In this document: piece after piece, positions 14,167-16,955 of the stretch | How the letters are laid out: each line of letters begins with the position of its first letter | Numbering within the stretch: position 1 is the stretch's first letter | Assembly: GCA_041685645.1 (NCBI GenBank) | Contig: JAWLFI010000037.1 | Coordinates: 1-16,955, forward strand | DNA length: 16,955 bases | Reading direction: 5' to 3' | DNA from: JAWLFI01 sp041685645 | GTDB taxonomy: Bacteria > Bacteroidota > Bacteroidia > Chitinophagales > Saprospiraceae | Notes under the pieces: model-generated | The model's database searches: none | What the model was told of the DNA's origin: nothing | What the model saw: the letters and a program-made list of their open reading frames with translations, nothing else | Made by a program: the position numbers and the translations under genes

Positions 14167-15489
14167 TTATAATTTACTATGTAAATAGTACATCACCCGC
14201 TCAATATCATCCTCTAGCTCATCAGCTTCACCGATGAAGTGGTTGTGCATGTAACTAAAAATGTACCATTTACCACTTTTCGACTTTAAATATCCACTCA
14301 GATTGTAGTTGTTTCCAAGCGTGCCGGTTTTGGCATAAATAATGCCTTCGCGAGTCTCGAAACGATCCTTTAAGGTGCCGCGCCGGCCATTAATAGGGAA
14401 ATACTCCTGAACTCCTTCCCATCCAATGAGGGCTTGTATGCCTTCGAGTTCATCGACGAGATAATGCGGCGAAACCAAATTATATCGACTCAGACCGGAA
14501 CCATCTTCCCATCGAATTTGTCCGCTGTCCCTCCGGGTCGCTCGAATGCCCGCAGCTCCATCGAGGCTATCTGTCAACTCCCGGGCTACCATCAACAGCA
14601 TCTGTTCGGCAATGAAATTATCGCTTTCCCACATCATTTTTCTGAGTACGGTATCCTTGGGAAAAAAGCCCTTCTTAGTCCAGCGTCCGTCCGGAGCGGA
14701 ATATCTCTGTCGAAAGGGTTGCTTGAGGGCCTCTTCCAACAAGCGCGTTTGTGCGTAGGGCTCAATTAAGAAAGGTGCAGATACCCGCGTTCCCTGAGCC
14801 GTTTGCGCACCCACCCGAACCTGAAACTCATTGAGGTATTCCTCTCGTTTGACCTCTATTTCCCTTCCCTTTCCCAGCCGAATATTAGCATATTGGGCTA
14901 AATAGTCCGGGTGAATGAGGACTTCTGACCTGAGACTGTCCCATTCTACGAAAAGGGCATTCCCAAACATGGGTAGCGCACTGCGCTCTGTCTGATAGGA
15001 GTAGGAATAATCATCCCATGCCCAACCGGGCCCAAAACGCCGGGGATTCACCTTTGGCGATAACACGAAAAGCGAATCAAATCCGCGGACCATGAGCTTC
15101 AATTGTCCCTCTTGTAAACTAGCGTCAAAGTCCGGATGAAAAAAGGCGGGATGTCCCGTGCCCCGAATATACATAGATAGGCCTGCGTTGAGTTGCTCGT
15201 AGAGCGGCAGGGAGTCGGGCAGATGTTCCAATGCAGCCCGCAGGGTCAGTATTTTTACGTTGGATGCCGGTGTGAATAAGTGATCGCCATTGCGTTCATA
15301 GACCACTTCCTTCGTCTCCGGATCATAGACCACCAAACCTTGAAAGTGCTGTCCCAATGCGGGCACATCCATGGCATCTGATAAATCTCGCTGCTCTTTT
15401 TTTGACAGTACAGAACCCGACTGACAGGAACTAAGTAATATCGCCGCGAGAAAAATAATCCAGAGCCCTAAAGTTTGTGTCGTTTTCAT
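14167..15489 (-). CDS. dacB: D-alanyl-D-alanine carboxypeptidase/endopeptidase (PBP4, S13)
   Basis: A periplasmic penicillin-binding protein that trims the terminal D-Ala and can cut D-Ala-DAP cross-links in peptidoglycan. It is 440 residues. All three active-site motifs are visible: SxxK as Ser76-Asn-Val-Lys79 in TPASNVKIL, SxN as Ser289-Asp-Asn291 in ESDNFIAEQ, and KTG at 387-389 in YAKTGTLGN. The long insertion between the first two motifs and DGSGLSRYN (329-337) are typical of the S13 family. Unlike the soluble E. coli PBP4, the signal peptide ends in LLSSC with Cys22, so this one is probably a lipoprotein. lysA follows after five bases. A -7 promoter element lies 18 bases upstream of the ATG. 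Confidence 0.93.
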   Translation of the reverse strand: MKTTQTLGLWIIFLAAILLSSCQSGSVLSKKEQRDLSDAMDVPALGQHFQGLVVYDPETKEVVYERNGDHLFTPASNVKILTLRAALEHLPDSLPLYEQLNAGLSMYIRGTGHPAFFHPDFDASLQEGQLKLMVRGFDSLFVLSPKVNPRRFGPGWAWDDYSYSYQTERSALPMFGNALFVEWDSLRSEVLIHPDYLAQYANIRLGKGREIEVKREEYLNEFQVRVGAQTAQGTRVSAPFLIEPYAQTRLLEEALKQPFRQRYSAPDGRWTKKGFFPKDTVLRKMMWESDNFIAEQMLLMVARELTDSLDGAAGIRATRRDSGQIRWEDGSGLSRYNLVSPHYLVDELEGIQALIGWEGVQEYFPINGRRGTLKDRFETREGIIYAKTGTLGNNYNLSGYLKSKSGKWYIFSYMHNHFIGEADELEDDIERVMYYLHSKL

Positions 15490-15507
15490 CTAAAATGCAT
15501 TTGAGGC

Positions 15508-15515
15508 CAAAAATA
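15508..15515 (-). promoter_or_regulatory. -7 element TATTTTTG upstream of dacB
   Basis: On the minus strand TATTTTTG fits TAnnTTTG and ends 18 bases before the dacB ATG at 15489, giving a short plausible leader for the dacB-lysA operon. No good TTG -33 partner is seen at the expected spacing. Confidence 0.4.
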
Positions 15516-15615
15516 CATAACTTCGGGCCTTTGGTTCCCTTTGTTCAGGGCTTATTGTTAATTTCTACTGTAAATTGTTCTACGTCGCTTAAATCAATGG
15601 CGATTTCCCGGTGCT

Positions 15616-16488
15616 CTATTGAAAGAAATGTTTTCTGAATGTCAGGCCGAGCCTCAATTCCCCTTGTGTGAAATCAGACTGGCTGTAGGGAAGAAAATCA
15701 TTCTCTATCAATCCTCCGGCATTACTCAACTGCAAGGAGAAGAGATCGCCATTGGGCCGCAAGTATTCCAGACCTGCCCCCAGTACCGGAAAGTATCCAT
15801 TGTCTCGCGTTCTGTAGTCTGAAATTGGATAAGTGCCATCCAATACCAAGCCCCAACGATCCGAAAATCCGATTCGGGCCCCGATGCCGGCAAAGTAAAA
15901 ACCATTCCCCTCCTCAGTGGGAGCGATATTCCTGTGTTGATAGCCCCCCAATGCCTGAACTGAAAAATACTTGCTGTATTTTCGGGAGACAATGAGCTGG
16001 GAAGTAAAGGACAAGCGATGCGCAAAGTCTTCAAAGTAAGTCATGGATTCCGGGTCATTCGATGCCAGTTGCATAGAAGCTGTCGTGGTATGAGCTGCAG
16101 TAAGACTGATGGGCATTCTACCGGTAGAGTCAGATTGCTGGAGGATGTTGACTTTTAGCTCACCGTTGATCAATTGCCGATGTGCTCCCGTTCCCTTTGT
16201 CCGACTTAGTCCAAGTTGTATTCGCGAAGAAAGACCGTAGTGAAGTCCCACATATAAATTCTCTAATTCGTCCAGACCATAGAAGTTTTCATAACCTCCA
16301 TTCATTCCTCCCATATCTCCAAAGCGCAGCGCTAGGCGTAATTCCAATGCGCCTTGTGGCAGGACTTCTGTAGTGGAAGAGTGGACGAGGCGGCCATCGG
16401 AAAAGGCAGCCTGAGCATTTGACTTTGATGTCCATAAACCCGAAAACAAAAAACAGGCGCTGATAAAGAATAAATATTGATGTCTCAT
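15616..16488 (-). CDS. DUF5777-like outer-membrane beta-barrel protein
   Basis: From the ATG at 16488 this is a 290-residue secreted protein with a signal peptide (about 1-26, ending SNAQ). The mature part has alternating hydrophobic and polar strands rich in Gly and aromatics. The N-terminal region, with GRLVHSSTTEVLPQGALEL (32-50), RFGDMGG (55-61), GLDELENLYVGLHYGLS (71-87) and GLSRTKG (93-99), resembles the DUF5777 barrel family seen beside c-type cytochrome and YceI genes in Bacteroidota. It closes with LRLGLTFRKHFFQ, a plausible last strand. An in-frame TTG at 16509 falls inside the -7 promoter element, so 16488 is chosen. The next gene upstream on the same strand is a small cytochrome-like lipoprotein. 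The cargo or role of the barrel is unknown. Confidence 0.7.
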   Translation of the reverse strand: MRHQYLFFISACFLFSGLWTSKSNAQAAFSDGRLVHSSTTEVLPQGALELRLALRFGDMGGMNGGYENFYGLDELENLYVGLHYGLSSRIQLGLSRTKGTGAHRQLINGELKVNILQQSDSTGRMPISLTAAHTTTASMQLASNDPESMTYFEDFAHRLSFTSQLIVSRKYSKYFSVQALGGYQHRNIAPTEEGNGFYFAGIGARIGFSDRWGLVLDGTYPISDYRTRDNGYFPVLGAGLEYLRPNGDLFSLQLSNAGGLIENDFLPYSQSDFTQGELRLGLTFRKHFFQ

Positions 16489-16506
16489 ATGTAATTGAAT
16501 TTGATT

Positions 16507-16514
16507 CAAAGATA
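16507..16514 (-). promoter_or_regulatory. -7 element TATCTTTG upstream of the DUF5777-like gene
   Basis: TATCTTTG on the minus strand is an exact TAnnTTTG match, 18 bases before the ATG at 16488. It decides the start: the alternative TTG start would overlap the promoter. It implies that the gene can be transcribed separately from the upstream cytochrome gene. Confidence 0.5.
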
Positions 16515-16588
16515 TATAATTTTCAAAATATGTCCATTTTCAAATTCGCGCCTTTCCAATCTTCGGTCATCCCTGCGGGATTCAATGG

Positions 16589-16954
16589 CTACTCTTCCGG
16601 GTATCCTTGCTCTATCCAACAACTCAAGAGGTGCAGTTCTTCCTCAGTGAGTGATGTGGGTCCTTGTGCATTGCTAGGAGGCATGCTCATTTGCTCTAGT
16701 ACTCTTTGCTGGAACCTCCCATTTTCAATCGTGGCGACTAGCCCTTCATAACTGCGAAAATCCGGCAATCCAATGCCACCGACATGGCAGCCACTATAAG
16801 CGCAGGTGGCATTGATGAGGGTCTGGACTTCGCCGGAAAAGGTGGGCGTTTCCGTGCACTCAACCTCCATTTCTCCAGGCATATCATTGTCCTCGCTGCA
16901 GGCACTCCAGACCAACAGGCTAATCATGGCGAAAAATAAAAGCGAGTATTTCAT
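16589..16954 (-). CDS. Small cytochrome c-like lipoprotein with a CX4CH motif
   Basis: A 121-residue protein with a lipoprotein signal (hydrophobic 5-16, then WSAC with Cys19). The body resembles the small cytochrome c-like domains of Bacteroidota: FSGEVQTLINATCAYSGCHVGG (39-60), a central LPDFRSYEGL segment (63-72), the SMPPSN segment (90-95) with Met91 as a possible distal ligand, and LTEEELHLLSCWIEQGYP (102-119). The haem-attachment site is Cys51-x4-Cys56-His57 rather than the usual CxxCH. Two other cysteines (33 and 112) might form a disulfide. The start ATG is one base from the window's right edge, so an upstream start cannot be excluded, though the signal peptide looks complete. A role in envelope electron transfer is inferred. 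Confidence 0.75.
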   Translation of the reverse strand: MKYSLLFFAMISLLVWSACSEDNDMPGEMEVECTETPTFSGEVQTLINATCAYSGCHVGGIGLPDFRSYEGLVATIENGRFQQRVLEQMSMPPSNAQGPTSLTEEELHLLSCWIEQGYPEE

Positions 16955-16955
16955 G

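Noticed and set aside
13601..14188. 195-codon plus-strand open frame opposite lysA.
   Set aside because: It is antisense to a clear LysA coding frame with intact motifs and shows no recognisable domain.
15540..15650. A peptide-like frame on the minus strand between the DUF5777-like gene and dacB, ending in VEINNKP.
   Set aside because: The frame is about 40 codons, has no ATG, GTG or TTG start, and partly overlaps the barrel gene; it could be a vestigial fragment but is not supportable as a gene.

Overview
The window reads as a compact chromosomal segment of a Bacteroidota bacterium, most plausibly a marine, Saprospiria-like lineage (inference). The pointers are a PorZ-type component of the type IX secretion system, proteins of the DUF4294 and DUF5777 families, a bacillithiol gene (bshA), a mevalonate-pathway decarboxylase, many short lipoproteins with late lipoboxes, weak or absent Shine-Dalgarno sites, and several TAnnTTTG-type -7 promoter elements. 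I see no phage genes, transposase, CRISPR array, rRNA or tRNA gene. No gene-free stretch exceeds 300 bases.

Layout. Bases 1-175 are a GC-rich, hairpin-rich non-coding block that contrasts sharply with the AT-richer DNA after it. A plus-strand operon follows (259-3649): histidine ammonia-lyase (hutH), an acyloxyacyl hydrolase / PagL-like outer-membrane lipid A deacylase, and an M48 metalloprotease lipoprotein. It ends at a perfect 22-bp palindromic terminator (3656-3677). That terminator also serves the converging minus-strand pair of a MerR regulator with a degenerate cobalamin-binding region and a YceI-like lipoprotein (5306 down to 3709). Divergent from merR is bshA (5489-6619), whose stop codon overlaps the stop codon of porZ, the last gene of a three-gene minus-strand operon (membrane protein, nadD, porZ; 10177 down to 6616) with ATGA overlaps.

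From 10348 a DUF4294 gene runs on the plus strand. It is followed by a 229-bp intergenic region holding a nested long inverted repeat, then a coupled pair: mevalonate diphosphate decarboxylase and a rhodanese lipoprotein. One base separates this pair from the convergent minus-strand dacB-lysA operon. Upstream of that, also on the minus strand, lie a DUF5777 beta-barrel gene and a small cytochrome c-like lipoprotein.

Functionally this is mostly housekeeping and envelope biology: outer-membrane lipid and protein handling (PagL-like, M48, PorZ, YceI, DUF5777), cell wall and lysine (DacB, LysA), NAD (NadD), thiol redox (BshA) and isoprenoids (MvaD). No obviously new multi-gene system is visible. 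The most interesting points are the MerR regulator that has lost both expected B12-contacting histidines, the nested inverted repeat upstream of mvaD, the GC-rich block at the left edge, and the lone hutH translationally coupled to a lipid A deacylase.
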